Source of the DNA: Coriobacteriia bacterium
GTDB taxonomy: Bacteria; Actinomycetota; Coriobacteriia; Anaerosomatales; Anaerosomataceae
Reading direction: 5' to 3'
Assembly (NCBI GenBank): GCA_030655755.1
Contig: JAUSOQ010000059.1
Coordinates: 1 to 54,416, forward strand
Length of the DNA stretch: 54,416 nucleotides
Below the pieces are notes generated by a model. It saw only the letters and a list, made by a program, of their open reading frames with translations, had not been told where the DNA came from and searched no databases. This document shows, in pieces, positions 37,146-47,063 of the stretch. How positions within the stretch are numbered: position 1 is the stretch's first letter; each line of letters begins with the position of its first letter. The position numbers were made by a program, and so were the translations under genes.

Positions 37146-37661
37146 ATGGAGTTCAACGAGGTTCTGAGCAAGCGACGCAGCGTCCGCCACTTCAACACCA
37201 AGCTCGTCGTGACCGACGAGGACCTCAACGCGTTGCTCGAGGCTGCCGTGAGCGCTCCGACCGCCGGCAACATCCAGCCGTGGCGCTTCTATGTGGTGCG
37301 CTCACTGGAGGCGCGTGAGCGTCTTGCGCAGGCCTTGCCGCAGCGGTGGGCGACAGGTGCGCCCGCTGTCATCGTCGTGTGCGTCGATCCGCGGCCGTGC
37401 GCAGCTCGCTATGGTGATCGTGGCGAGTACCTCTACTCGATACAAGACACTGCGGCTGCAGCCGAGATGATCTTGCTTGCTGCCGTGGATCGCGGACTGG
37501 CATCGTGTTGGATCGGCGCGTTCGATGACCGTGCGGTGGCCGAGGCGATCGGTGTCGTCCACCCGATCACCCCGGTGGCGATACTGCCTGTCGGATACTC
37601 TGCGGAGTCGTCTGCCAAACCGGCCCGGCGTCCACTCGACGAAGTCACCAACTGGCTGTAG
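37146..37661 (+). CDS. Nitroreductase-family flavoprotein
   Basis: The 171 residues show the nitroreductase fold: the FMN phosphate-binding KRRSVRHF near residues 9-16, SAPTAGNIQPWRFYVV around 36-51, and ASCWIGAFDD with the following VAILPVGY. Such proteins reduce nitro compounds, quinones or flavins with NAD(P)H, and the substrate cannot be told from sequence. The length is on the short side for the family but typical for single-domain members. The gene probably shares a transcript with the uracil-DNA glycosylase ten bases downstream. Confidence 0.9.
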   Translation: MEFNEVLSKRRSVRHFNTKLVVTDEDLNALLEAAVSAPTAGNIQPWRFYVVRSLEARERLAQALPQRWATGAPAVIVVCVDPRPCAARYGDRGEYLYSIQDTAAAAEMILLAAVDRGLASCWIGAFDDRAVAEAIGVVHPITPVAILPVGYSAESSAKPARRPLDEVTNWL

Positions 37662-37671
37662 GGAAGTGTGT

Positions 37672-38373
37672 ATGGAGGCCGAGCGCGGCAGCGTGTTCCG
37701 GGAGACGACCGCCGAGCTGAACAGTCTCGGCGATCTTGACGCGCTACGCACGTACATCGGCGACTGCCGGCGTTGTTCGCTCGCACAGACGCGCAACACC
37801 CTCGTGTTGGGTGTTGGCGACCCTACGGCTGACCTGCTGTTCATCGGTGAGGCGCCGGGTCGCAACGAGGACCTGCGGGGTGAGCCCTTCGTAGGGGCTG
37901 CCGGCAAGCTGCTCGATGAGTTGCTCGCCAGTATCGGCCTGCATCGCTCGGAGGTCTACATCGCCAACGTCTTGAAGTGCCGTCCACCAGGCAATCGCGA
38001 TCCGCTTCAGTCCGAGATAGAGATGTGCACGCCGTTTCTGGCCGAGCAGGTCCGCATCATCGACCCGTTGGTGATCGCGACGCTCGGCAACTTCTCCACA
38101 CGTCACGTCCTTTCCACACAGCAGGGCATCACGCAACTGCACGGGCGGCTCTTCGAGGTCGGCGGGCGGCGTGTGGTGCCTATCTATCATCCGGCGGCGG
38201 CCCTCTACTCGCCCGACAAACGCCAGGTGCTGTTCGATGACTTCCGGCGTCTTCATACAGTGCTGCAGTGGGCGACCGAGGGAAGACCTGCCGCTCCGCA
38301 TGATGATGTGCCGCAGGCCGATGTCACCCCTCGTGAGGTCGGGGATGTGTCCGACCAGCCGAGCCTGTTCTGA
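37672..38373 (+). CDS. Uracil-DNA glycosylase, family 4 (iron-sulfur)
   Basis: This enzyme removes uracil from DNA at the start of base excision repair. The 233 residues carry four cysteines fit for a [4Fe-4S] cluster, C32, C35, C103 and C119. The active-site motifs are [18 protein letters not shown] (about 58-75) and [10 protein letters not shown]. The ATG at 37672 starts just after the nitroreductase stop; a longer frame from 37477 lies within that gene. Family 4 enzymes were first characterised in thermophiles but are widespread. Confidence 0.93.
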   Translation: MEAERGSVFRETTAELNSLGDLDALRTYIGDCRRCSLAQTRNTLVLGVGDPTADLLFIGEAPGRNEDLRGEPFVGAAGKLLDELLASIGLHRSEVYIANVLKCRPPGNRDPLQSEIEMCTPFLAEQVRIIDPLVIATLGNFSTRHVLSTQQGITQLHGRLFEVGGRRVVPIYHPAAALYSPDKRQVLFDDFRRLHTVLQWATEGRPAAPHDDVPQADVTPREVGDVSDQPSLF

Positions 38374-38390
38374 CTGTCGAGAGGGTGACC

Positions 38391-38876
38391 GTGGGCCTTA
38401 CGCTACACACTTCGAACGAACGCGAGACTGAGCTTCTCGGCAGATGTCTGTCCGGGTTCCTGGAGCCGGGCGATGTCGTCGTACTCTCAGGTGATCTTGG
38501 TGCGGGCAAGACGCACTTCGTCAAAGGTGTGGCCGAGGGACTCGGGGTTCCCGAGTCTGTCACCAGCCCTACGTTCAATATCCTGCTCGTCCACCCGGGT
38601 CGTCTCACGCTGTACCATCTCGACCTCTACCGGCTCGAACGTGCCGAGCAGCTGGAGGACATCGATTTCTGGGGTACGCTCGAGGCTGGTGGAGTCTCCT
38701 TCATCGAGTGGGGTGACCGCTTCCCGGAAGCGCTGCCCGATGACCATCTCGATATCGTGATCGATCGTGAGGATGTCGAGCGCAGGCGCTTCGATGTCGC
38801 CGCTTCGGGTGAGCGAAGCGCTGGCCTCGCCGTCGACTGGGTGAGGACGTGCGGGCAGCAAGAGGTACCGGAGTGA
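38391..38876 (+). CDS. tsaE: tRNA t6A biosynthesis ATPase TsaE
   Basis: TsaE is the ATPase that helps turn over the TsaB-TsaD complex in threonylcarbamoyl-adenosine-37 synthesis. The P-loop GDLGAGKT lies at about 34-41, followed by [11 protein letters not shown] and LYHLDLYRL, all family hallmarks. The start is the GTG at 38391, supported by GAGAGGG at 38379-38385; another GTG at 38385 is in frame but lies inside that site. From 38391 it has 161 residues. The stop overlaps the tsaB start. Confidence 0.93.
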   Translation: MGLTLHTSNERETELLGRCLSGFLEPGDVVVLSGDLGAGKTHFVKGVAEGLGVPESVTSPTFNILLVHPGRLTLYHLDLYRLERAEQLEDIDFWGTLEAGGVSFIEWGDRFPEALPDDHLDIVIDREDVERRRFDVAASGERSAGLAVDWVRTCGQQEVPE

Positions 38877-39691
38877 GGTATGTCCTCGCCTTCGACACCG
38901 CGACCGAGCACGTCGCGATCGGACTGGCCGCTCTTGAGGCGCCTGACAGGATGCCGCGCATGATGGCCGAGAAGGACTTCGCTGCGCCTCGAGCTGCTCT
39001 GGGTGCGCTTCTGCCGGCGGTTCGCGATGTCGTGCGCGAAGCCGGTATTCCTGCGGGACGCATCGCGATCGTGGCGGTGGGTCGCGGGCCCGGGTCGTTC
39101 ACGGGAGTGCGCATCGGTGTGGCGTCGGCAAAAGGGTTGGCACACGGTCTGGGGGCGCCGCTCGTCGGTCTCGGTACTCTGGATGCCGTGGCGTGGCGCT
39201 TCTCGGCGCATGAGGGCCTGCTCGCGGTCGTTGGAGACGCGATGCGGGGCGAAGTCTATCCGGCGCTGTTCCGCTGCTCAGGCGGCCGTTGTACGCGTCT
39301 GGAGGAGGACTGTGTCGAGAAGCCAGTGGTTACGGCGGAGCGATGGGCGCGTACCGTCACAGAGCCGGTGCTGCTTGCAGGCAATGGTCTGACGAAGTAT
39401 CAGGGCATCTTAGCCGGAGCTCTGGGGGCACGTGCGACCATCGCCGATGAGTCGCTGTGGACCCCGAGCGGAGCGTCTCTCATCGCGGCCGCCTGGACCG
39501 AAGCGGGCCCCGGCAGCTTGCACTCCGTAGCCGGGCTCGACCCTGTGTCGGCTTTCGAAGAGGCGCATCCGGCCATACTGCTTCCCGTGTACACGCGTCT
39601 GTCTGATGCCGAGGAGGCCGAGCAGCAGCGTGGTGCCGTGTCGATACCGCCCTCAGGCGTATCAGGCCCAGGAGCGGGTGGCGTCTCATGA
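38873..39691 (+). CDS. tsaB: tRNA t6A biosynthesis protein TsaB
   Basis: TsaB is the non-catalytic ASKHA-fold partner of TsaD. The 272 residues begin with [18 protein letters not shown] and have the signature VGRGPGSFTGVRIGVASAKGL. It lacks the metal-binding histidines of TsaD. The start GTG at 38873 overlaps the tsaE stop by four bases, and its stop overlaps the next gene in an ATGA arrangement. The length is a little above the usual 220-240 because of a low-complexity C-terminus. Confidence 0.93.
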   Translation: MRYVLAFDTATEHVAIGLAALEAPDRMPRMMAEKDFAAPRAALGALLPAVRDVVREAGIPAGRIAIVAVGRGPGSFTGVRIGVASAKGLAHGLGAPLVGLGTLDAVAWRFSAHEGLLAVVGDAMRGEVYPALFRCSGGRCTRLEEDCVEKPVVTAERWARTVTEPVLLAGNGLTKYQGILAGALGARATIADESLWTPSGASLIAAAWTEAGPGSLHSVAGLDPVSAFEEAHPAILLPVYTRLSDAEEAEQQRGAVSIPPSGVSGPGAGGVS

Positions 39692-41184
39692 CGGGCTCGG
39701 TTCGCGACATGACACTTCTCGATCTTGATTCGGTGATGTCCATTGAGCGCGCGAGTTTCCTCTCCCCATGGAGTGAAGGGCAGTTCCGCGATGAGCTCGC
39801 CCGTCTAGGCGAAGGCCGCTGCTGGATGGTGGTCGAGGAGGATGGGCGGGTCATCGGTTTCGGCGGTATCGCGGTGTTCGGTGATGAGGCGCATGTGATG
39901 GATCTTGCCGTCGAGTCGGCATACCGGGGTATGGGGATAGGCAGGCGCCTGCTGCTGTCGCTGATGCGCTCGGCAGTGGAAGGTGGTGCCTCCCGGATGA
40001 CTCTGGAGGCACGCCCGGCGAACATGGCGGCCCGTGCTCTGTACGCATCGGTAGGGTTTGTGGAGGCCGGTACCCGACCCGGTTACTATACCGACACGGG
40101 TGAAGACGCCCTCATCATGTGGACGCCTGGACTCTCGGTCGAGGCCGTGGAGGCGATGGTCACCGCTGATCGTGGCGATGACCTGGTACTTGCTATCGAG
40201 ACGTCGTGTGACGAGACTGCTGCCGCAGTCATGCGCGGCGGTCGGGAACTGCTCTCGAGTGTCGTTGCGAGTCAGGTGGACTTCCACGCGCGCTTTGGCG
40301 GTGTGGTGCCGGAGATCGCCTCCCGCAAACACACCGAAGCGATCGTGGCGGCGGTCGATGAGGCGCTTGCCGAGGCGGGTGTCGGTTTCAAAGACCTCAC
40401 GGCGCTTGCGGTGACGCACGGTCCCGGACTCATCGGGGCACTTGTCGTGGGCGTCGCGTACGCGAAAGGACTCTCGCTCGCGACGGGACTGCCGCTCGTC
40501 GGTGTGAACCATCTCGAAGGGCATATCTTCGCGAACAAGCTTGCGGATCCCGCGCTGGAGCCTCCGTTGATCGCCCTCGTGGTCTCGGGCGGACACACTG
40601 CGCTCGTACACGTGCCCGAGTGGGGCGTGTACCACACCCTCGGCGAGACGCTGGACGATGCGGCGGGGGAGGCGTTTGACAAGGTCGCGAAGCTGCTCGG
40701 CCTCGGCTATCCCGGCGGACCGGCGATCTCGCGTCTCGCACTTGAGGGCGATCCGAACGCGATCGCCTTCCCGCGGGCGATGCTGCGCTCCGGGAACTAC
40801 AATTTCTCGCTGTCGGGCCTGAAGACCGCAGTCATCACCTACGTTGAGGCCGAGAAGCGCGCCGGTCGTGAGATCGCGATCCCCGACCTTGCGGCGTCGT
40901 TCCAGGCGGCCGTGATCGATGTGCAGGTCGCCAAGGCGGTACGCGCCGCCGAGGAGTACGGAGTCGAGGCCTTCTGTCTGGCTGGCGGAGTCGCGGCCAA
41001 CGCCGCGCTCCGTGAGGGATTGCGTGTCGCGATGACCGAGCGGGGTATCCGGTTCTCGGTGCCCACCTACGATCTGTGTACTGACAACGCCGCGATGATC
41101 GCAGCTGCTGGGCACTTCCGTCTGCAGAGAGGCGCTTTCCTCGGCCTTGATGCTGAAGCTGTCGCAAACCTGGCGCTCGGGTAG
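39688..41184 (+). CDS. tsaD: Fused RimI N-acetyltransferase and TsaD
   Basis: This 498-residue protein joins two activities. Residues about 1-147 are a GNAT acetyltransferase of the RimI type, with the acetyl-CoA motif RGMGIG at 80-85 and ARALYASVGFVEAG; RimI acetylates ribosomal protein S18 N-termini in E. coli. Residues about 165-498 are TsaD, the threonylcarbamoyl transferase, starting LAIETSCDETAAAV and holding metal histidines H275 and H279 in NHLEGH. A short acidic linker joins them. No stop or restart lies between, so a true fusion is likely. Confidence 0.94.
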   Translation: MTGSVRDMTLLDLDSVMSIERASFLSPWSEGQFRDELARLGEGRCWMVVEEDGRVIGFGGIAVFGDEAHVMDLAVESAYRGMGIGRRLLLSLMRSAVEGGASRMTLEARPANMAARALYASVGFVEAGTRPGYYTDTGEDALIMWTPGLSVEAVEAMVTADRGDDLVLAIETSCDETAAAVMRGGRELLSSVVASQVDFHARFGGVVPEIASRKHTEAIVAAVDEALAEAGVGFKDLTALAVTHGPGLIGALVVGVAYAKGLSLATGLPLVGVNHLEGHIFANKLADPALEPPLIALVVSGGHTALVHVPEWGVYHTLGETLDDAAGEAFDKVAKLLGLGYPGGPAISRLALEGDPNAIAFPRAMLRSGNYNFSLSGLKTAVITYVEAEKRAGREIAIPDLAASFQAAVIDVQVAKAVRAAEEYGVEAFCLAGGVAANAALREGLRVAMTERGIRFSVPTYDLCTDNAAMIAAAGHFRLQRGAFLGLDAEAVANLALG

Positions 41185-41257
41185 TCCGGGTACAAGACCC
41201 GTCTCACAGTTCTCCAGGATATGAGTCTATGACCATCAGATATCGGTTATCTGGCGC

Positions 41258-41286
41258 TTGCATCTCGCAAGCCGAGGCACTAGAAT
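41258..41286 (+). promoter_or_regulatory. groES: Sigma-70-type promoter of groESL
   Basis: TTGCAT at 41258-41263 and TAGAAT at 41281-41286 are separated by exactly 17 bases. The predicted start near 41293 falls next to the CIRCE element, so repressor binding would block initiation. The rest of the 243-base gap after tsaD shows no gene. Confidence 0.8.
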
Positions 41287-41295
41287 CACCTACTG

Positions 41296-41322
41296 TTGGC
41301 ACTCGGAGGTCGAGAGTGCCAG
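41296..41322 (+). promoter_or_regulatory. groES: CIRCE operator (HrcA site)
   Basis: TTGGCACTC at 41296-41304 and GAGTGCCAG at 41314-41322 flank nine bases, the exact layout of the CIRCE consensus TTAGCACTC-N9-GAGTGCTAA. HrcA binds this site in unstressed cells and is inactivated when GroEL is titrated by unfolded protein. The hrcA gene itself is not in this window. Confidence 0.93.
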
Positions 41323-41427
41323 AATCGTTGGGTATCGCGGTCGAGAACGGGTAGATATACGTGCGCCCATACAGACCACGGTATCGGGAGTAGTCAGGTC
41401 AGTGCGTAGAACGTAGGAGGGTAGAGC

Positions 41428-41715
41428 ATGAATCTCAAGCCACTGTTCGACAACGTCGTCGTCAAGCCGGCGAAGGCCGAGGAGCAGACCAAGTCCGGCC
41501 TCGTCATCCCGGATTCGGCCAAGGAAAAACCGCAGCGCGGCGAAGTCGTGGCCGTCGGTGAGGGTCGTTACGAGGAAGGCAAGCGTTCGCCGATGGACGT
41601 CAAGGTCGGGGACACCGTTATGTACAAGGAGTGGGGCAAGACCTCCGTCAAGATCGATGGCATCGAGTACTTCGTCATGGGTCAGATGGATCTCCTCGCT
41701 ATCGTCGAGGGCTAG
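41428..41715 (+). CDS. groES: Co-chaperonin GroES
   Basis: GroES caps the GroEL cavity as a heptamer. The 95 residues begin MNLKPLFDNVVVKPAKAEEQT, include the mobile loop TKSGLVIPDSAKEKP at about 25-39 and end MGQMDLLAIVEG. GTAGGAGGGTAG precedes the ATG. It is followed after 65 bases by groEL with no terminator between, so the two form one CIRCE-controlled operon. Confidence 0.98.
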   Translation: MNLKPLFDNVVVKPAKAEEQTKSGLVIPDSAKEKPQRGEVVAVGEGRYEEGKRSPMDVKVGDTVMYKEWGKTSVKIDGIEYFVMGQMDLLAIVEG

Positions 41716-41780
41716 TCGTACACGGACCTACGGCACATGCCGTGTGAAGAACGGGATCTACGAAGGAGGGACACAGCTGA

Positions 41781-43409
<1,629 letters not shown>

Positions 43410-43430
43410 GTCCACTCGATCCGAGTGAAG

Positions 43431-43460
43431 AAGAAGGCCCCTCTTCGGAGGGGTCTTCTT
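43431..43460 (+). terminator. Intrinsic terminator after groEL
   Basis: AAGAAGGCCCCTC at 43431-43443 pairs over 13 positions, one a G-U, with GAGGGGTCTTCTT at 43448-43460 around a TTCG tetraloop. TTCTTCGCTTC forms a T-rich tail. The element lies between convergent groEL and the minus-strand LysE-family gene, ending just before the latter's stop, and may serve both. Confidence 0.85.
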
Positions 43461-43465
43461 CGCTT

Positions 43466-44104
43466 CTACAGGGCGAGGATCCCATCGGCCAGGAAGCGCA
43501 CGCCGAGGTAGAGCAGGAACAGAGCGCATCCGCCGATCAGCGTGCGATAGATGCGGTTGGAGAGAAGGTGCCGCCCCTTTGAGACTGCCGTGATGACGAA
43601 GCCGTACCACGTCACATCCGCCAATTGATGGCCGAGGAAGAACGCCGCGACGCCGATGGGTCCGATCGCAAGTCCATCGGCGGCGAGCTTCACGCCGATC
43701 GTCGCCCACCACAGCGTCCAGTACGGGTTGCTGAGGCTGATGGCGGCACCGTGGAGTACCGGTCCCATGCGCGAGGGCTGAGCATCGGCCTTGGCCTCCG
43801 CGCTGATCGTGCCGCGTGCGGCACCGAGCAACAGGTCGCCACCCATCCACAGCAGGAACGCACCTCCGACGAAGGCGAGTATGGTCGTGACGGTGGGCCG
43901 GGCGAGCACCGTTTGCAGTCCGAACGCGAAACCGATGAGGAGCAGCCCCTCGAGTGCGGCGTGGCCGACGAGCATCATCGCAGCCGGCAGGCGGCCCTCA
44001 CGCAACGTGCGCGTGACGGTCACGGTGAGATAGGGTCCCGGCGCCATCGCTCCCGAGAGTCCGATGAGGAACGCGGCTCCGCCCAGACGCAGTGCTTCAG
44101 TCAT
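43466..44104 (-). CDS. LysE-family translocator
   Basis: This 212-residue membrane protein has about six hydrophobic segments and the LysE/RhtB N-terminal pattern FLIGLSGAMAPGPYLTVTVTR. A second conserved stretch is ISLSNPYWTLWW. Family members export amino acids or related small molecules; the substrate cannot be predicted. The frame is open from 44155, but the ATG at 44104 starts the family-like sequence MTEALRLGGAAF. The binding site is weak (GGGACG). Confidence 0.85.
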   Translation of the reverse strand: MTEALRLGGAAFLIGLSGAMAPGPYLTVTVTRTLREGRLPAAMMLVGHAALEGLLLIGFAFGLQTVLARPTVTTILAFVGGAFLLWMGGDLLLGAARGTISAEAKADAQPSRMGPVLHGAAISLSNPYWTLWWATIGVKLAADGLAIGPIGVAAFFLGHQLADVTWYGFVITAVSKGRHLLSNRIYRTLIGGCALFLLYLGVRFLADGILAL

Positions 44105-44226
44105 CGTCCCTGTGTCCACACGACCTCTCCCGAATGTGGCGACGCCCGGGCACATCGAGTACAGTACTAAGGCGTTTCCCGCTGATCGGGAACAAGGCTA
44201 TCAGGAAACCATGACGAGGAGCACCC

Positions 44227-45291
44227 TTGGCACTCTCCATCGGCATCGTCGGTCTGCCCAACGTCGGCAAGTCCACGCTGTTCACGGCGCTTACCCGTAA
44301 GCAGGTCGACGCCGCGAACTACCCGTTCGCGACCATCGAGCCCAACGTGGGGGTCGTGCCCGTTCCCGACGCCCGCATCGACCGCCTGGCCGAGCTTGTG
44401 AAGCCGGCGCAAATCGTGCCGGCAGCCGTCGAGTTCGTCGACATCGCCGGTCTTGTGAAGGGCGCCAACGAGGGTGAGGGCCTGGGCAATCAGTTCCTCG
44501 CCAACATCCGCGAGACCGATGCCATCGCCGAGGTCGTCCGGTACTTCTCGGACCCGAACGTCATTCACATCGAAGGCCGTGTCGACCCCGCATCCGACAT
44601 CGAGACCATCAAGACAGAACTCGTGCTGGCCGACCTTGGAACGATGGAGCGTGCATTGCCGCGTCTCGAGAAAGAAGCCAAGCGCGACAAGGACCTCGTT
44701 GCCAAGGTGGAGCTCGCCAAGCGCGTGCAAGCGTGGATGGAACAGGGCCATCGTGCGCGGACGATGGAGATGACCGATGACGAGCGGACCCTGTTGCGTG
44801 ACCTCCATCTACTCACCATGAAGCCGATGCTCTACGTCGCGAACGTCGACGAGAGCGACTTGGGCAAGGAGCTGGCGCCGATCGATGGTCAGCGTCCGAT
44901 CCCGATCTGCGCGAAGATAGAGTCAGAGATGGCCGAGCTTGATCAAGCCGAGCTGGCCGAGTATCTCGAGATGGAGGGGTTGGAGGAACCGGGGCTCAAT
45001 ACCCTCATCCGGGAGGCGTATCGTCTACTCGGCCTGCACAGCTACTTCACCGCAGGCGAGAAGGAGGTCCGTGCCTGGACCGTGCGGATCGGCGCGAAGG
45101 CGCCGGAATCAGCGGGAGTCATACACACTGATTTCGAGCACGGATTCATCAAGGCTGAAGTCATCTCCTATTCTGACTATGACACCCTGGGCAGTGAGGC
45201 TGCTGCGAAAGCCGCCGGCAGACTGCGGATCGAGGGTAAGGAATACGTCGTCGTCGATGGCGACGTCATGCACTTCCGCTTCAACGTCTGA
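44227..45291 (+). CDS. ychF: Redox-regulated ATPase YchF (Obg family)
   Basis: YchF is a conserved ribosome-associated P-loop protein that prefers ATP to GTP. The 354 residues show the G1 loop GLPNVGKS at 9-16, [14 protein letters not shown] with the second switch, [16 protein letters not shown] and the C-terminal TGS domain with [20 protein letters not shown]. The start is TTG, supported by GACGAGGAGC at 44213-44222. Its stop lies only two bases from the stop of the amidase gene on the other strand, and no terminator stands between. Confidence 0.95.
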   Translation: MALSIGIVGLPNVGKSTLFTALTRKQVDAANYPFATIEPNVGVVPVPDARIDRLAELVKPAQIVPAAVEFVDIAGLVKGANEGEGLGNQFLANIRETDAIAEVVRYFSDPNVIHIEGRVDPASDIETIKTELVLADLGTMERALPRLEKEAKRDKDLVAKVELAKRVQAWMEQGHRARTMEMTDDERTLLRDLHLLTMKPMLYVANVDESDLGKELAPIDGQRPIPICAKIESEMAELDQAELAEYLEMEGLEEPGLNTLIREAYRLLGLHSYFTAGEKEVRAWTVRIGAKAPESAGVIHTDFEHGFIKAEVISYSDYDTLGSEAAAKAAGRLRIEGKEYVVVDGDVMHFRFNV

Positions 45292-45293
45292 CG

Positions 45294-46985
45294 CTACGAC
45301 GGAGGTGGTAGCCGCCTTGCCTTGGCAAGCTCCCAGTCAAGAAGGTAGTCGAGCGCGTTATAAGACCCCATGATCGTCCAGCCGCGCAGCCGGTCGTTCT
45401 CGTGCATGATGAACTCCCGCGTTCCCTTGTCGAGGTAGCGCCAGCCGAAGATCATCACGGGTTGGCCGTTCTTCGCGGCAAGGCCACCAGCGGCAAGAGC
45501 ATCGGGGAAGTTGTGTGCGGTTGCTGCGTATGGACTGATGTCACCCTCCGGCCAGAAGCGTTTCACAACAGCGAGATTGGTCGCGTAGCGGTCGGGACCG
45601 GCGAGGCGCTCAACGCTCACGGTGTCTGGCAGTGCCGCTTCCACCGCGGAGCTGACGACGGCCGTTCCGCCGACGATGACCGCCGAGGTGACCTCCGCCG
45701 AGTGGCGCGCTATGAACGCCGACGTGGCGGCGGCGAGGGAGCTCTTGGGAGTCAGCAGGATGGGCATCCCGCGCATTGCAGCGAACGAAGATGCCGAGAC
45801 GGCGTCCACGTATGTCTCGCCTGAAACGACCACAACACCTGCACCCGGCGTAGTGCCGAGACTCTCCGCGGCAAGTGCAGCGGTCTCATAGCGAGTCGCG
45901 CCCGCGAATCGCACGACCGTACTTGGGTCGATGCCTGCGGCACGGGCGGCTGCGGCGGCTGCAGCAGACGACACCGCCGCAGTGCCACCCAAAACGATCA
46001 CGTTCTTGGCGCCGAGTCGGGTGATCATGGCCGCGACGTTCGCCGGAAGCGCGGCTCTTGGCGTGAGTAGCAGTGGTGCATCCAGGCGATATGACAGCGG
46101 GCTGGCGGTGAGCGAGTCCGGCCAGTTCTCTCCCGATGCGATGAGTACGGTGTCGGCACCGTTGGACCAGCCACTGCGTGCCGCCTCGATGGCGGTCTCG
46201 TAGCGGGTGGCACCGGCGATTCGCGGTTCGAGAGGCGTGATGAGCTTGGCGCTCAGGTAGTGGTCGATCGCGTTGGCGATGCCAACAGCCACCTTGTGTC
46301 TGAACGTCGATGACAAGAGGCGCGAGCGGTCAGCCGAGCTGTCGAGAAACGCGACCTCGACCAGCGCCGCCGGCATGTTCGCCCAGCGGATCACGTAGTA
46401 GCCAACGTCATCGACCTTGCGATCGTAGGTGCCTGCAGCCGCGACGATGTCCTGTTGCAGGTAGGTCGCCAGCACTTTCGAAGGTCCTGTGTCGGTGACG
46501 GTATCCCAGCTGTTGTAGTACGTCTCGGTGCCTGTGCCTCCGCCTGCGTTGTTGTGGATCGAGATGAACACGTCGGCTTCCCACGTGTTCGCCTTATCAC
46601 AACGTGCCTGGAGGTCGTCATAGGGGATCGGATAGGCGCCCGTTCGGCCGTCGGCAGAGAGATAGTACTGCTGGTCGTCTTCGTTCCAGTTCCAGGTCGG
46701 GATGTCTTTGGAGCATACAGTAGTGTCGCCCGTGCGGCTCATCGCCACGGTGTGACCGCGCGATTGCAGTACAGCACGCGTTTCGAGTGCTATGAGCAGG
46801 TTCACGTACTGCTCCTCGATGCCACTGTAGACCGCGCCGGGGTATGCACCGCCATGACCGGGATCGATGAAGATGCGCGCTGCAGATGCGGTGGCAGGGC
46901 AAAGGAGAGACGATGTGATGAGCGAAAGAAGCGTCACGAGGAACGTGCGACGGAAGATGGCTGCGACGTGTGGGTGCGATTTCAT
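45294..46985 (-). CDS. Secreted N-acetylmuramoyl-L-alanine amidase with three cell-wall-binding type 2 repeats
   Basis: The 563-residue protein has a signal peptide (cleavage likely after about residue 35, ATASA). An Amidase_3 domain follows (about 37-245), with zinc ligands H44 in DPGHGG, E58 and H144 in SIHNNAG, and catalytic E210 in LVEVAFLD. The rest is three tandem repeats of about 90-95 residues, each with an RYETA or RYATN motif and a GGTAAVSS-like end, of the cell-wall-binding 2 type that anchors surface proteins in Gram-positives. It should cut peptidoglycan stem peptides outside the cell. CCAGGAGCACG precedes the ATG. Confidence 0.93.
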   Translation of the reverse strand: MKSHPHVAAIFRRTFLVTLLSLITSSLLCPATASAARIFIDPGHGGAYPGAVYSGIEEQYVNLLIALETRAVLQSRGHTVAMSRTGDTTVCSKDIPTWNWNEDDQQYYLSADGRTGAYPIPYDDLQARCDKANTWEADVFISIHNNAGGGTGTETYYNSWDTVTDTGPSKVLATYLQQDIVAAAGTYDRKVDDVGYYVIRWANMPAALVEVAFLDSSADRSRLLSSTFRHKVAVGIANAIDHYLSAKLITPLEPRIAGATRYETAIEAARSGWSNGADTVLIASGENWPDSLTASPLSYRLDAPLLLTPRAALPANVAAMITRLGAKNVIVLGGTAAVSSAAAAAAARAAGIDPSTVVRFAGATRYETAALAAESLGTTPGAGVVVVSGETYVDAVSASSFAAMRGMPILLTPKSSLAAATSAFIARHSAEVTSAVIVGGTAVVSSAVEAALPDTVSVERLAGPDRYATNLAVVKRFWPEGDISPYAATAHNFPDALAAGGLAAKNGQPVMIFGWRYLDKGTREFIMHENDRLRGWTIMGSYNALDYLLDWELAKARRLPPPS

Positions 46986-47063
46986 CTGCGTGCTCCTGGT
47001 TTGGAGTGGGCTACCTCGTTATTCAACCACAGATCGGGCACTGTGATAAAGCGCCGGAGGGGG

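Noticed and set aside
39805-41115. A 436-codon minus-strand open frame opposite rimI-tsaD
   Set aside because: The fused enzyme on the plus strand has all its motifs; the antisense frame is histidine- and arginine-rich without family features.
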